DNA of 64,000 nucleotides from CBDBJR01 sp965206445 (GTDB lineage Bacteria; Pseudomonadota; Gammaproteobacteria; Arenicellales; Poriferihabitantaceae): the NCBI GenBank assembly GCA_965206445.1, contig CBDBJR010000002.1, forward strand, positions 2,170,001 through 2,234,000, read 5' to 3'. Under the pieces are notes generated by a model. It saw nothing but the letters and a program-made list of their open reading frames with translations. It did no database searches and was not told the DNA's origin. The translations under genes were made by a program, and so were the position numbers. Of this stretch, positions 9,485 to 18,517 are shown piece by piece. The first letter of the stretch is position 1, and each line of letters opens with the position of its first letter.

Positions 9485-10228
9485 TCATCGGCCCGGGGCG
9501 CAGGTGTCGTCGCTAATCAGCGTGCCTATCGGCTCCCCCATGATCATTTTGTGCAAACTCCCCGGCTGCCGCACATCCAGCACCTGGATCGGCAGGTGGT
9601 TCTCCTGACACAGCGTAATCGCCGTCATATCGATAACCTTGAGCTCCTTTTCAATCACCTCACGGAACCGCAGCCGCTTGAACCGCACCGCATCGGGGTT
9701 CTGTCTGGGGTCGGAGTCATAGACCCCGTCTACTCGGGTCGCCTTGACCATAATCTGCGCATCGATCTCCAGCGCGCGCAGACTGGCGGCGGTGTCGGTG
9801 GTAAACAGCGGGTTGCCGGTACCGGCAGCAAAAATAACCACCCGCCATTCCTGCAAGTGTTTCACCGCGCGGGCGCGAATATACGGCTCCGCCACCCCCG
9901 AAACCGCCAGCGCAGATAACACGCGGGCGGGCACCTGCACCGCCTGCAACGCCTGCTGCAACGCCAGCGCATTCATCACCGTGGCCAGCATGCCGATGTA
10001 GTCGGCCGTGATGCGATCCATGCCCTGATCGCCGGCGCGCACACCGCGAAAAAAGTTCCCGCCGCCAATCACAACGGCCAGCTCGACCCCCAGCTCGACG
10101 ATGCTTTTCAGTTCGCCGGCGGTCTGATTCAAGACCTCGCTTTGGATGCCGAACTGACTGTCACCGGCCAACGCCTCACCGCTCAATTTAAGCAAAATGC
10201 GCCGCCAGGCCGGTTTTGCCGCCGTCAT
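9485..10228 (-). CDS. pyrH: UMP kinase PyrH
   Basis: PyrH phosphorylates UMP to UDP for nucleotide and sugar-nucleotide synthesis. It belongs to the amino-acid kinase fold. RRILLKLSGEALAGDSQFGI opens the protein, VIGGGNFFRG is the phosphate-binding loop, and DRITADYIGMLATVMNALAL, the Asp in TRVDGVYDSDPR and the FKRLRFREVI segment follow. The 247-residue length from 10228 is normal; a second ATG at 10240 would add four residues. Lies between tsf and frr in the usual order. Confidence 0.95.
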   Translation of the reverse strand: MTAAKPAWRRILLKLSGEALAGDSQFGIQSEVLNQTAGELKSIVELGVELAVVIGGGNFFRGVRAGDQGMDRITADYIGMLATVMNALALQQALQAVQVPARVLSALAVSGVAEPYIRARAVKHLQEWRVVIFAAGTGNPLFTTDTAASLRALEIDAQIMVKATRVDGVYDSDPRQNPDAVRFKRLRFREVIEKELKVIDMTAITLCQENHLPIQVLDVRQPGSLHKMIMGEPIGTLISDDTCAPGR

Positions 10229-10321
10229 TGTCCGCTCCAACCCGAAACGGCGCTACGCCGACCGTCGGTCGGCAATGCTGTCTTGCAGTCGACGCCGGTC
10301 AACCCGCCCATGCCAATCGCA

Positions 10322-11194
10322 TCACTGGCCGGCCTGAGCCATCACTTCGGCAACGAAATCGTCACTGCGTTTTTCCAGCCCCTCGCCCACCTCATAGCGC
10401 ACCATCTGCTCGACGCAAACGCCATCGGGCGCCAGCAGTTCGGCAACGGTCTGCTCCGGATGCTTGACAAACGGCTGGCCCAGCAAGGTGTTTTGCCCAA
10501 GAAATTTTTTCATCCGCCCGGCAACCATCTTATCGACAACGCCGGCCGGCTTGCCGCTGTCTGCCGCCTGGGCGGCGACAATCTGCTGCTCCCTGGCGAG
10601 CACCTCGGGCGGCATCTGGTCGGCCGAAATGCACAGCGGGTTGCTGGCGGCGATGTGCATTGCCAGGTCATGGCCAAGCGCATCACTGCCGCCCCGAAGC
10701 CGCACCATCACCCCGATTCGCGTGCCGTGCAGATAGGTGCCGACCGTGCCCTGCCCCGCCGTCAAGCGGCATACTCGACGCACACTGACGTTCTCGCCAA
10801 TTTTTGCAATCAGCGCCTGACGCGCCGATTCCACCGATTCACCCGATGCCAGTGCAGCCGCCGCCAATTGGTCAACCGAGTCGACCCGACCGGCCAGCAC
10901 CGCCGCCACCACGGCCTCGGCGAATTCCTTGAACAAGGCATCCTTGGCGACAAAATCGGTTTCACAGTTTATCTCCCCCATGGCGCTGCCGCCGGCGTCG
11001 CTGACACACACGATTACCCCCTCGGTGGCAATGCGCCCGGCTTTTTTCTCGGCCGCCGCCGCCCCTTTGGTGCGCAGCACGGCGATCGCCGATTCGATAT
11101 CACCGGCGGTCTCGACCAGCGCCTGCTTGCAGGCCATCAGGCCGGCCCCGGTGCGCTCACGCAGTTGTTTAATCAGGGGTGCGGTAATCGACAT
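10322..11194 (-). CDS. tsf: Elongation factor Ts
   Basis: EF-Ts exchanges GDP for GTP on EF-Tu. The 290-residue product starts MSITAPLIKQLRERTGAGLM with the signature ACKQALVET, then GAAAAEKKAGRIATEG, and has NCETDFVAKD at the start of the core domain. It lies 79 nt downstream of rpsB, with a short GC-rich stem-loop (11240-11257) in between, so it is probably co-transcribed with rpsB. Confidence 0.96.
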   Translation of the reverse strand: MSITAPLIKQLRERTGAGLMACKQALVETAGDIESAIAVLRTKGAAAAEKKAGRIATEGVIVCVSDAGGSAMGEINCETDFVAKDALFKEFAEAVVAAVLAGRVDSVDQLAAAALASGESVESARQALIAKIGENVSVRRVCRLTAGQGTVGTYLHGTRIGVMVRLRGGSDALGHDLAMHIAASNPLCISADQMPPEVLAREQQIVAAQAADSGKPAGVVDKMVAGRMKKFLGQNTLLGQPFVKHPEQTVAELLAPDGVCVEQMVRYEVGEGLEKRSDDFVAEVMAQAGQ

Positions 11195-11239
11195 AGCGTC
11201 TACTTGCTCCGAAAATTCAGTTCGAGTGGCGTGCGATAA

Positions 11240-11257
11240 GCCGGGCGTCTACCCGGC
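11240..11257 (-). promoter_or_regulatory. Stem-loop between rpsB and tsf
   Basis: Arms GCCGGG and CCCGGC enclose a 6-nt loop in the 79-nt rpsB-tsf gap. No U-run follows on the minus strand, so it does not look like a full terminator. It could be a processing or partial attenuation site that sets the rpsB:tsf ratio (inference). Confidence 0.3.
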
Positions 11258-11273
11258 CCGGCACAGTGGCGTC

Positions 11274-12260
11274 TCAATCGGCAGCCGTCGGTTTGACGAG
11301 CACGATCGTCTTTTTGCCCACGATTGTCTGCTTGCGCACCGGTTTCTTTCTGCTGATTACTTTTTTCTCCGCCGCCGGTGGGGCCGCATCAGCCGCCGGG
11401 GCAGCGGCGGGCTTCGCCCCGTCGGCGCCGGCGGGCGGGCTGTCTTTGGCGTCTGGTTTCGCCGGCACGACGGCGGGTTGTGCGCGCACTACCGGCCCGG
11501 CTGCTGACGGTGCCACCACCCGACCCTGCTCATCCAGCTCGATATACTCATCCTCACCCGGCGCCGCCTGCACCACCTGCACCGCCGCCCGGGATTCGAT
11601 GATCGCATCGGACGCCGCCTGCAAGTACAGATCGATCGCGCGGGCGGAATCGTCGTTGCCGGGGATAACATAATCAAGCCCGTCCAAAGAGCAGTTGGAA
11701 TCCACGACGGCCACCACCGGGATGCCCAGCTTGTTGGCCTCGGCGACGGCAATATACTCCTGCTCAACGTCGATCACGAACAGCGCATTCGGCAGACCGT
11801 CCATATCTTTGATGCCGGACAGGGTTTTATCCAGTTTGATGCGTTCGCGATCCATGTTCAGCGCCTCTTTTTTACTGAACTGCGCCGTCCCGGAATCCAG
11901 CTTTTGCTCGAGCGTCCGCAGCCGGGTAATCGAGTTTTTCACCGTCCGGTAGTTGGTCAGCATACCGCCCAGCCAGCGGTGATCGACGTAGGGGCTGCCG
12001 CACCGCAGCGCGTATTCACGCACCGGCTTACCGGCCTGTCTTTTGGTGCCGACAAACAGCACTTTGCCCCCCTGAGCGACCACACTGCCCAGATACTTCA
12101 TCGCCTCCTGCAGCATCGGCAGGGTTTTCTCCAGGTTGATGATATGGATTTTGTTGCGATCACCGAAGATATACGGCGCCATTTTAGGCGACCAGTAACG
12201 CGTTTGATGACCAAAGTGGACGCCGGCTTGCAACAACTGGCGCATGGTTATGTCAGCCAT
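11274..12260 (-). CDS. rpsB: Ribosomal protein uS2 with an unusually long C-terminal tail
   Basis: uS2 is a 30S subunit protein. The body is typical (MADITMRQLLQAGVHFGHQT, then RYWSPKMAPYIFGDRNKIHI and FVGTKRQA) and ends around residue 235. The gene continues for about 90 more residues: an acidic linker (GEDEYIELDEQG), an Ala/Pro-rich stretch, then a basic end (KKVISRKKPVRKQTIVGKK). Total 328 residues against ~240 in E. coli. The frame is open to the stop and codon use does not change, so the tail seems genuine. First gene of the large minus-strand unit, divergent from map. Confidence 0.95.
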   Translation of the reverse strand: MADITMRQLLQAGVHFGHQTRYWSPKMAPYIFGDRNKIHIINLEKTLPMLQEAMKYLGSVVAQGGKVLFVGTKRQAGKPVREYALRCGSPYVDHRWLGGMLTNYRTVKNSITRLRTLEQKLDSGTAQFSKKEALNMDRERIKLDKTLSGIKDMDGLPNALFVIDVEQEYIAVAEANKLGIPVVAVVDSNCSLDGLDYVIPGNDDSARAIDLYLQAASDAIIESRAAVQVVQAAPGEDEYIELDEQGRVVAPSAAGPVVRAQPAVVPAKPDAKDSPPAGADGAKPAAAPAADAAPPAAEKKVISRKKPVRKQTIVGKKTIVLVKPTAAD

Positions 12261-12488
12261 AATTTTCTATTTCAGGTTTAATGGGTTAAGCCTCCACGGT
12301 TACTGCTCACCAACCGCCCTGAGGCGGCACCCAGGTGAACATTCCTGCCGTGTGCGAGATTGGATTATCGGCCGGTACCGCGTCACAGCACCAATAACCG
12401 CGTGTTATTTTAGCGCAAAACTATTGAAGAAAAAAGCAGAATTTGGGAGTATACAGCGTCTTGCACTCAAGCGACTCGATTTCACACC
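12261..12488. promoter_or_regulatory. Divergent rpsB/map promoter region
   Basis: This 228-nt gap separates rpsB (leftward) from map (rightward) and must hold both promoters and the rpsB leader. A -10-like TAAAAT for rpsB is at 12407-12412 (minus strand), though no good -35 stands 17 nt upstream. For map, TTGAAG (12424-12429) and TATACA (12450-12455) are present but 20 nt apart. The ~145-nt rpsB leader could carry an S2 autoregulatory structure (inference). No strong ribosome-binding site precedes the map ATG. Confidence 0.35.
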
Positions 12489-13241
12489 ATGCCGGTTACC
12501 ATCAAAACCCCCGCAGAGGTGGAAAAAATGCGCATTGCCGGGCGCCTGGCGGCGGAAGTGCTCGACATGATCGGCCCCCACGTCCAACCCGGCATCACGA
12601 CGGACGAGCTGGATACGCTGTGCCATAGCCACATTGTCGATCAACAGCAGGCCATCCCGGCGCCGTTACATTATCGCGGCTTTCCCAAATCCATCTGTAC
12701 CTCGGTCAACCACGTCATCTGCCATGGTATTCCATCCGACAAGCGGCTGAAAAACGGCGATATCATCAATATCGATATTACCGTCATCAAACACGGTTTC
12801 CACGGCGACACCAGTCGCATGTTTTATGTCGGCGCGCCGCCGATTCGGGCCAAACGGCTGTGCCAGATCAGCTACGAATGCCTGCACAAAGGCATCAGCC
12901 TGGTCAAACCCGGCGTGCGCCTGGGCGACATCGGCCATACGATTCAGCAGCACGCCGAAAACAACGGCTTTTCCGTGGTGCGCGAATACTGCGGCCACGG
13001 CATCGGTCGCGGGTTTCATGAAGACCCGCAAGTGCTGCACTACGGCCAGCCGAACACCGGCATGGTGATTGAACCCGGCATGACCTTCACGATTGAGCCG
13101 ATGCTCAACGCCGGCAAGAAAGAAACCCGGCTGCTGGCCGACCAATGGACCGTAGTCACCCGCGACCGCAGCCTGTCGGCGCAATGGGAGCACACCATTC
13201 TGGTCAGCGACAACGGCCACGAAATTCTCACCCAATCGTAG
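12489..13241 (+). CDS. map: Methionine aminopeptidase, type I
   Basis: Removes the N-terminal methionine from nascent proteins. The 250-residue product has the pita-bread fold and all five metal ligands of the family: Asp in NIDITVIKHG, Asp in FHGDTSRMF, His in EYCGHGIGRGFHE, Glu in MTFTIEPML, and Glu in SAQWEHTILV. Starts MPVTIKTPAEVEKMRIAGRL, typical of type I enzymes. glnD follows on the same strand after 25 nt. Confidence 0.96.
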   Translation: MPVTIKTPAEVEKMRIAGRLAAEVLDMIGPHVQPGITTDELDTLCHSHIVDQQQAIPAPLHYRGFPKSICTSVNHVICHGIPSDKRLKNGDIINIDITVIKHGFHGDTSRMFYVGAPPIRAKRLCQISYECLHKGISLVKPGVRLGDIGHTIQQHAENNGFSVVREYCGHGIGRGFHEDPQVLHYGQPNTGMVIEPGMTFTIEPMLNAGKKETRLLADQWTVVTRDRSLSAQWEHTILVSDNGHEILTQS

Positions 13242-13266
13242 CCGCCTGCACGCACGCCTCGGCCCG

Positions 13267-15993
13267 ATGCGTCGCCTGACTCACGCCGCACTGCTTGACC
13301 GCAGCCGCCTGCAAGCCGCGCTCAAGCAGCACGCAGACGGCGCCCGGCTGATCCGCATCCTGCGCACCGCACTGGCGCATGGGCGCCGGCAGTTGATCGA
13401 GCAGCATCTGCACGGCGGCAGCGCCGCGGCGCTGGTCAAACACCACAGCTGGCTCATTGACCAAATCCTGCGGCTCGGCTGGCAGCGCTCGGCGCAATCC
13501 CATGCCGTGCTCGAACAAGCCGCCCTGATTGCCACCGGCGGCTACGGGCGCAGCCAGCTCAATCTCGGCTCGGACATCGATTTACTGCTCCTGCTGCCCG
13601 CACCGGCCGAGCGCACGCTATGGCCGGCAACCGAAGATTTTGTCCGACTATGCTGGGATCTGGGAATCAAGGTCAGCCACAGCCTGCGGCAGATCCAACC
13701 CTGCATTGCGCTCGCCAAAACCGACATCACCGTGATGACCAGCCTGATGGAAGCGCGCCTGATTAGCGGCAGCGAGGCGCTGTTTGTCGAATTTCAGCGC
13801 TGCATTCGGCATCCCCGCCTCTGGCCTGCCGACACGTATTTCGAAAGCAAACTGGCCGAACAGGCCGAGCGGCACCTGCATTTTGGCGACACCGCGTATA
13901 ACCTGGAACCCAACCTCAAGGAAACCCCCGGCGGATTGCGCGACCTGCATATGATCGGCTGGGTCGCCAATCGCCATTTCGGCACCTCCGATCTGGCCGA
14001 GCTGGTGCAGCACGCCTTCCTGGCCCGGAATGAATTCCGCGCCCTGATAACCGGGCGCGATTTTCTCTGGCGGCTGCGCAACGGACTGCATATTCTATCC
14101 GACCGTTGCGAAGATCGCCTGCTGTTCGACTATCAAACCGAGCTGGCCCACCAGCTCGGCTATCGGGCCGGCGAAAATCATCTGGCGGTCGAGCAGATGA
14201 TGAAGCGCTACTATCGGACGGTAAAAGAGCTGCAACTATTGAATGAATTACTGCTGCAGCACTTCCGCGAAGCCATCCTGGTACGCCGTCAGGCACCGCC
14301 GAAAAAAATCAATCCGCGCTTTCAAGCGGTCGGCAAATTCGTTGAAACCGCCAACCGACAGGTATTCACCGACACCCCGGCCGCACTGCTGGAGCTATTC
14401 CACATTCTCCAGCTAAACCCAAAACTACAAGGCGTTCGCGCCAGCACGATACGCCAATTACGCGCCCGGCTGCCCATCATTGACTCGGCCTATCGGCGCA
14501 ACCCGGCGCACTGCCGTCTGTTTCTGGAAATATTCAGGCAGCCGCATCTGTACCCCGCACTACAGCGCATGAATGCCTACGGCGTGCTGGGTCGATTTTT
14601 CCCGGAGTTCGGCCGGATTGTCGGCCAAATGCAGCACGACCTGTTTCACGTCTACACCGTGGACGCCCATTCCCTGTTTGTCGTCGGCAACCTGTGCCGC
14701 CTGATGCTGCCGCAATACCGGCATGAATTCCCGCTGCTCAGCGATCTGCTCAGCCGGCAAAACAAGCGCGAACGCATCTATCTGGCCGCACTGTGCCATG
14801 ATATTGGCAAAGGCAGCGGCAAAGACCACTCCCGGGTCGGCGAACAAATCGCCTACCGGCTGTGCCTGCGGCTGGGCATATCCGAATACGACGCCGCCCT
14901 GGTGGCCTGGCTGGTGCGCCATCATTTGATCCTGTCGCGCACCGCCCAGCATGAGGACATCTCCGACCCGCAGGTGATCGAGCGCTTTGCCCAAACGGTG
15001 GGCGATCAAGAGCGGCTGGACAGTCTGTATCTATTGACCTTTGCCGATATGCGCGGCACCAACCCGAAAGTCTGGAACGAATGGAAAGGACAACTGCTGG
15101 CCAGCCTGTTTACCGCCACCTCCCGCCGCCTGCGCTCCGGCATCAGCGGTGCACCGGCGCTGCAAACCCGCATCGATGCCCGCAAGCGCGAGATCAAAGC
15201 GCTGGTCAAAAATCGGCTGTCGGAGCCCGCTCTGGAGCAGTTCTGGTCGATTCTGGATGCCGAATATTTCCTGCGCAACGGGCCGGAAACCAGCGCCTGG
15301 CAGGCGATACAAATCAGCCGCGCAACGCTGCTGGAAGTGCCGCTGGTAACCGCCCGCTACCGACCGGCCATCAAAGCCCAGGAGATTTTGTTGATGGCGC
15401 CCGAATCGGAAGACCTGCTGCTCGGCATCACCGGCGGACTGGACAAACTCAACCTGCATGTCATGGACGCCCGCATCCATCAGGCCAAATCCGGCATGGC
15501 GCTGTTGGTGTTCATCGTCGCCGACCCGGACGGGCGGGCGGCGAACAAGCACTGGCTAAAACAAAACACCGACACCCTGCGCGCCTTCCTGCTCTCCAAC
15601 CCGAATCAGTATCAACCGGCCAAACGCATTGTGCCGCGCACAATAAAACAGTTTCGCGTGCCCACCGAGGTGACTTTTGGCCACCCCAACGGGCTCAACC
15701 ACACCCCGATGGAGGTCGTTTCCCAGGACCGAACCGGGCTGCTCTATCATGTCGCCCGGGCGCTGCGCGAATGCAAGGTGAAATTGATCTCGGCCAAGGT
15801 ATCCACGGTCGGCGAAAAAGCCGAAGACACGTTTTTTATCACCGACCGGGACAACAAACCGGTCGACGCGGCCTCTCAGCGCGAACAGCTGCAAAGCCGA
15901 TTGAAAGCCTACCTGACCCCATCCGGCCCCGCCGCCCCGCCGTCCGCCGCCGAAAAGCCGAGCCGGATGGATGCCGGCGCGCATGAGCACTGA
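13267..15993 (+). CDS. glnD: Bifunctional uridylyltransferase/uridylyl-removing enzyme GlnD
   Basis: GlnD is the glutamine sensor that uridylylates and de-uridylylates PII proteins, setting nitrogen control. Domains in order over 908 residues: nucleotidyltransferase with GGYGRSQLNLGSDIDLLLLL near residues 91-110; a helical middle; an HD hydrolase domain with CHDIGKGSGKDHSRVGEQ near residue 510, which does the uridylyl removal; and two C-terminal ACT domains (for example MEVVSQDRTGLLYHVARALR) that bind glutamine. All catalytic motifs are present, so both activities are expected. The 3' end overlaps the next gene by 11 nt. Confidence 0.96.
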   Translation: MRRLTHAALLDRSRLQAALKQHADGARLIRILRTALAHGRRQLIEQHLHGGSAAALVKHHSWLIDQILRLGWQRSAQSHAVLEQAALIATGGYGRSQLNLGSDIDLLLLLPAPAERTLWPATEDFVRLCWDLGIKVSHSLRQIQPCIALAKTDITVMTSLMEARLISGSEALFVEFQRCIRHPRLWPADTYFESKLAEQAERHLHFGDTAYNLEPNLKETPGGLRDLHMIGWVANRHFGTSDLAELVQHAFLARNEFRALITGRDFLWRLRNGLHILSDRCEDRLLFDYQTELAHQLGYRAGENHLAVEQMMKRYYRTVKELQLLNELLLQHFREAILVRRQAPPKKINPRFQAVGKFVETANRQVFTDTPAALLELFHILQLNPKLQGVRASTIRQLRARLPIIDSAYRRNPAHCRLFLEIFRQPHLYPALQRMNAYGVLGRFFPEFGRIVGQMQHDLFHVYTVDAHSLFVVGNLCRLMLPQYRHEFPLLSDLLSRQNKRERIYLAALCHDIGKGSGKDHSRVGEQIAYRLCLRLGISEYDAALVAWLVRHHLILSRTAQHEDISDPQVIERFAQTVGDQERLDSLYLLTFADMRGTNPKVWNEWKGQLLASLFTATSRRLRSGISGAPALQTRIDARKREIKALVKNRLSEPALEQFWSILDAEYFLRNGPETSAWQAIQISRATLLEVPLVTARYRPAIKAQEILLMAPESEDLLLGITGGLDKLNLHVMDARIHQAKSGMALLVFIVADPDGRAANKHWLKQNTDTLRAFLLSNPNQYQPAKRIVPRTIKQFRVPTEVTFGHPNGLNHTPMEVVSQDRTGLLYHVARALRECKVKLISAKVSTVGEKAEDTFFITDRDNKPVDAASQREQLQSRLKAYLTPSGPAAPPSAAEKPSRMDAGAHEH

Positions 15994-17044
15994 CCGAATC
16001 CGGCAGCGTCGGCGGTTTATCGCGCAGCACGGCTGGCAGCAGGCCGAGCTGCAAGCGCTGGCCCAGGATGCGTCCTTTCGCCGCTATTTTCGCCTGAGCC
16101 TGAACCGGCAGCGCCGCATCTTGATGGACGCGCCGCCGGAACATGAAGATACCGCCCGGTTTCTCAAGGTAACCGCCTGCCTCGAACAAGCCGGTATGCG
16201 CGTGCCGCAGGTATTCGCGCAGGATTGCGCCAACGGCTACCTGCTACTGGAAGACCTGGGTGACGCGACCTTTACCCGCCTGCTGGATGCCGGCGGCAAT
16301 GAACAACAGCTCTATCGACACGCGCTGGAGGCGCTGCTGACACTACAGGACAACAGCAGACGGATGCACCTTGACCTGCCGCAGTATGATTTTTCGGTAC
16401 TGATCCAGGAAGCGCTGTTGCTGGTTGACTGGTACCTGCCGGCGCGGCAGCGGCAGCGCGCAACGCAGTCGGTCAGGGAGGATTTTATCGACCTTTGGCG
16501 CCATCTGTACGCACAACTGCCCGCCCTGCCGCCGGTGCTGGTGCATCGGGATTTCCATGTCGATAACCTGCTGATGTACCGACATCAATGCGCCCTGCTC
16601 GACTACCAGGATGCGCTGACCGGCTCGCCGGCCTACGATGTCGTCGCCCTGCTGCAAGACGCACGGCGGGATGTCGCTGCGGCGACACAACAGCAGATAA
16701 TGGCGCATTTTCTCCGCCACTACGCTGACCTGGATACCGATTGGGTTAAACAGCACTGCGCCTTCTGGAGCGCCCAGCGGCACTGCAAGGTCGCCGGTAT
16801 TTTTACCCGGCTATGGCTGCGAGACGGCAAAGCGGCGTATCTGGCCCACCTGCCGCGCGTGCTCAACCTGCTCGCCGACAGCGTCCGCCAGCCGTCCATG
16901 GCCAGGTTGAAAGCCTGGCTCGAACGAAATTTGAGCGGCATCGCACACGTGGCATTTCAGCCCGACCGGGAAAGCCTGAACCAATTGATGGACGCCGCAG
17001 CCGACCGGCCCCACTCCCGGCCACCGCGTCGGCGCAGCGATTAG
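15983..17044 (+). CDS. amgK: AmgK-like N-acetylmuramate/N-acetylglucosamine anomeric kinase with an extra C-terminal tail
   Basis: Phosphotransferase of the APH/choline-kinase fold. In pseudomonads and relatives AmgK phosphorylates MurNAc/GlcNAc at C1 for cell-wall recycling, normally beside murU. Visible motifs: DASFRRYFRL at the N-terminus, GYLLLEDLGD hinge, catalytic HRDFHVDNLL near residue 187, and LLDYQDALTGSPAYDVVAL for metal binding. The ATG at 15983 overlaps glnD by 11 nt. The last ~37 codons (from LSGIAHVAFQPDRESLNQL) belong to a 440-bp segment repeated at 27893 and look like a tail beyond the usual end (...LKAWLERN). No murU follows; downstream is repeat and IS DNA. Symbol by similarity only. 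Confidence 0.8.
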   Translation: MSTDRIRQRRRFIAQHGWQQAELQALAQDASFRRYFRLSLNRQRRILMDAPPEHEDTARFLKVTACLEQAGMRVPQVFAQDCANGYLLLEDLGDATFTRLLDAGGNEQQLYRHALEALLTLQDNSRRMHLDLPQYDFSVLIQEALLLVDWYLPARQRQRATQSVREDFIDLWRHLYAQLPALPPVLVHRDFHVDNLLMYRHQCALLDYQDALTGSPAYDVVALLQDARRDVAAATQQQIMAHFLRHYADLDTDWVKQHCAFWSAQRHCKVAGIFTRLWLRDGKAAYLAHLPRVLNLLADSVRQPSMARLKAWLERNLSGIAHVAFQPDRESLNQLMDAAADRPHSRPPRRRSD

Positions 17045-17370
17045 CCCGCCGATCGTTGGCCGTATCGGCGGCCTGCCGCTGTCACAGCACGCCGTCTACA
17101 CACTACCAATCCAACTGCAAGCGCAGCTCCAGGTCATGCTCGGGCGCTCGGGACGCGCTTTCCCGCCGTCGGCCCTGCACACGCAACGACCACGACTGGC
17201 CGCCGGCAAAGCGGCTGCCCAGGCGATAGTCACGACCGTCTGACAGCAGCGACAGACCGGCGTACGGCGTCAGCAGGCCGCCGCTCCACGCCAGGCCATA
17301 CCCCGGTTCGCTGTCCATACGCAGGTGCCGATCGGTTTCATCCTGCTGATCCCGACCGGCTATATCGCCC
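16931..17370. repeat. Direct long repeat, copy 1 (partner 27893-28326)
   Basis: A 440-bp segment that recurs in the same orientation 10.96 kb away with roughly 90% identity by eye. It begins at TTGAGCGGCATCGCACACG and ends at GACCGGCTATATCGCCC. Copy 1 contains the last codons of the amgK-like gene and the last ~83 codons of the giant adhesin gene (opposite strand). Many of the differences in the coding parts fall at third codon positions. Confidence 0.92.
17103..17370 (-). pseudogene. Orphan 3' fragment of the giant adhesin gene
   Basis: The minus strand encodes about 83 residues (GLAWSGGLLTPYAGLSLLSD ... ending LRLQLDW) that match the C-terminal beta-barrel end of the 5,184-residue adhesin at 28059-43613 with about eight substitutions. 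It lacks everything upstream, so it cannot make a functional barrel. It is the adhesin half of long repeat copy 1. Confidence 0.9.
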
Positions 17371-17385
17371 GGTGAATTCAACTTG

Positions 17386-18435
17386 TCAGTGCCACGTCAC
17401 CGCTGATGGGAAGGTGAGATTCCGGGGCGGTGATTGGGCCGTGCGGCGGCCCTCTCCTCGGCCCCTCACCCCGGCCCTCTCCCAGATGTTAGGTTCCGTC
17501 TGATTACTCAAGACCTCTTTGGGTGATTTGTAGCCCAGGCATTTTAATCGAGTTCTGTTGTAGTTTTCCACGAATGTGTAGATGAACCGGTTTCTTTCCT
17601 CGTGGTTGTGGAATCGGTTTGTGCTCCAGTTGCTTTTGATCTGCGGCCTGCTGCGCAATGCCTCACTCAAACGGCGATTGAACCGCTCCACCATGCCGTT
17701 GGTCTGTGGTCGAAACGGGCGGATGAGACGATGCTCAATGTGATGCGCACGGCAAACCTGATCAAACAGATGCGTACCGCTTGGTTTGCCTTGTGGCTTG
17801 TTTTTCTTGTCCACTGCAAAGCGGTCTGTGAAGCCGCCATCGTTGTCGGTAAGCAGGGTATGCACCGGGTGTGGGAATGCATCCAGGAACTCACGCAGAC
17901 ACGTTGCGGTCGTGGCGGCATCGCGGCGCGCAATGATTTTTACCCAGACAAAGCGCGTAGCCCGGTCAATCGCCACCAGCGCATAGCTGCGTTGCTTATT
18001 CAGCTTGCTCAACACCTTGAAGTCCATATGAATAAACCCGCACGAGGTCTGCTCAAAACAGCTGAAATCATTCGCTTGCTTGACCTGTGGGAACCGACTT
18101 ATGCCTAAGCGCTTCAGACAGCGATGTATCGCACTGCGGCTGAAGGTCTGGGGAAAACAGCGATTCATCACCTCAACCACATCATCCAGCGACAAGCGCA
18201 AGCGTAGCCGCAACTCGGTGATAATCTCCTCATGCTGCGGGGAAGTGCTCGGGTTCAGGTTATGGCGCGTGTGGGAACCGTCATAGATGCGCCCCCCGGC
18301 CCGCCGCCACTTGTAAATCGTCGGCAGAGAAACCCCGAGCTCACGCGACAGGGTCGGCGCGCTTTTGCTTGAAGTCTGAATATACTTACGGGTAGCTGGC
18401 GTTGTGGTGGCCAGCCGGTGTAATTTAATCTCCAT
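17386..18435 (-). CDS. IS481-family DDE transposase
   Basis: Cuts and joins the ends of the surrounding IS. From the ATG at 18435 (MEIKLHRLATTTPATRKYIQ) the protein has an N-terminal helix-turn-helix (LSRELGVSLPTIYKWRRAGG) and an integrase-like core. The DDE triad is seen as Asp in FIHMDFKVL, Asp in LLTDNDGGF, and Glu in NGMVERFNRRL. The reading frame has no stop inside the element: it reads through the terminal repeat at 17487 and ends in flanking DNA at 17386, adding about 34 host-encoded residues (ERAGVRGRGEG...). All key residues are intact, so the element may be active. Confidence 0.85.
   Translation of the reverse strand: MEIKLHRLATTTPATRKYIQTSSKSAPTLSRELGVSLPTIYKWRRAGGRIYDGSHTRHNLNPSTSPQHEEIITELRLRLRLSLDDVVEVMNRCFPQTFSRSAIHRCLKRLGISRFPQVKQANDFSCFEQTSCGFIHMDFKVLSKLNKQRSYALVAIDRATRFVWVKIIARRDAATTATCLREFLDAFPHPVHTLLTDNDGGFTDRFAVDKKNKPQGKPSGTHLFDQVCRAHHIEHRLIRPFRPQTNGMVERFNRRLSEALRSRPQIKSNWSTNRFHNHEERNRFIYTFVENYNRTRLKCLGYKSPKEVLSNQTEPNIWERAGVRGRGEGRRTAQSPPRNLTFPSAVTWH
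17462..17486. repeat. REP-like palindrome, left half (split by the IS481 element)
   Basis: CCCTCACCCCGGCCCTCTCCC-type GC-rich intergenic repeat. Its hairpin partner GGGAGAGGG lies across the IS at 18518-18526. Confidence 0.7.
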
Positions 18436-18517
18436 TTTGCAACCTCTTCTGAACGTATTGAATGCCGGATTGGATTGAAAGAGAGTATATTCTATCATAC
18501 GGGACGAAACACCCAGA
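17481..18517. mobile_element. IS481-family insertion sequence with 6-bp target duplication
   Basis: The element proper is 17487-18511 (1,025 bp). Its ends read TGTTAGGTTCCGTCTGATTA and, on the other strand, TGTTTCGTCCCGTATGATAG, imperfect inverted repeats matching at 14 of 20 positions. Perfect 6-bp direct repeats CCCAGA flank it at 17481-17486 and 18512-18517. Removing the IS and one CCCAGA restores a perfect hairpin (arms CCCTCTCCC and GGGAGAGGG, loop AGA). The perfect duplication and intact transposase point to a recent insertion. Confidence 0.88.
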
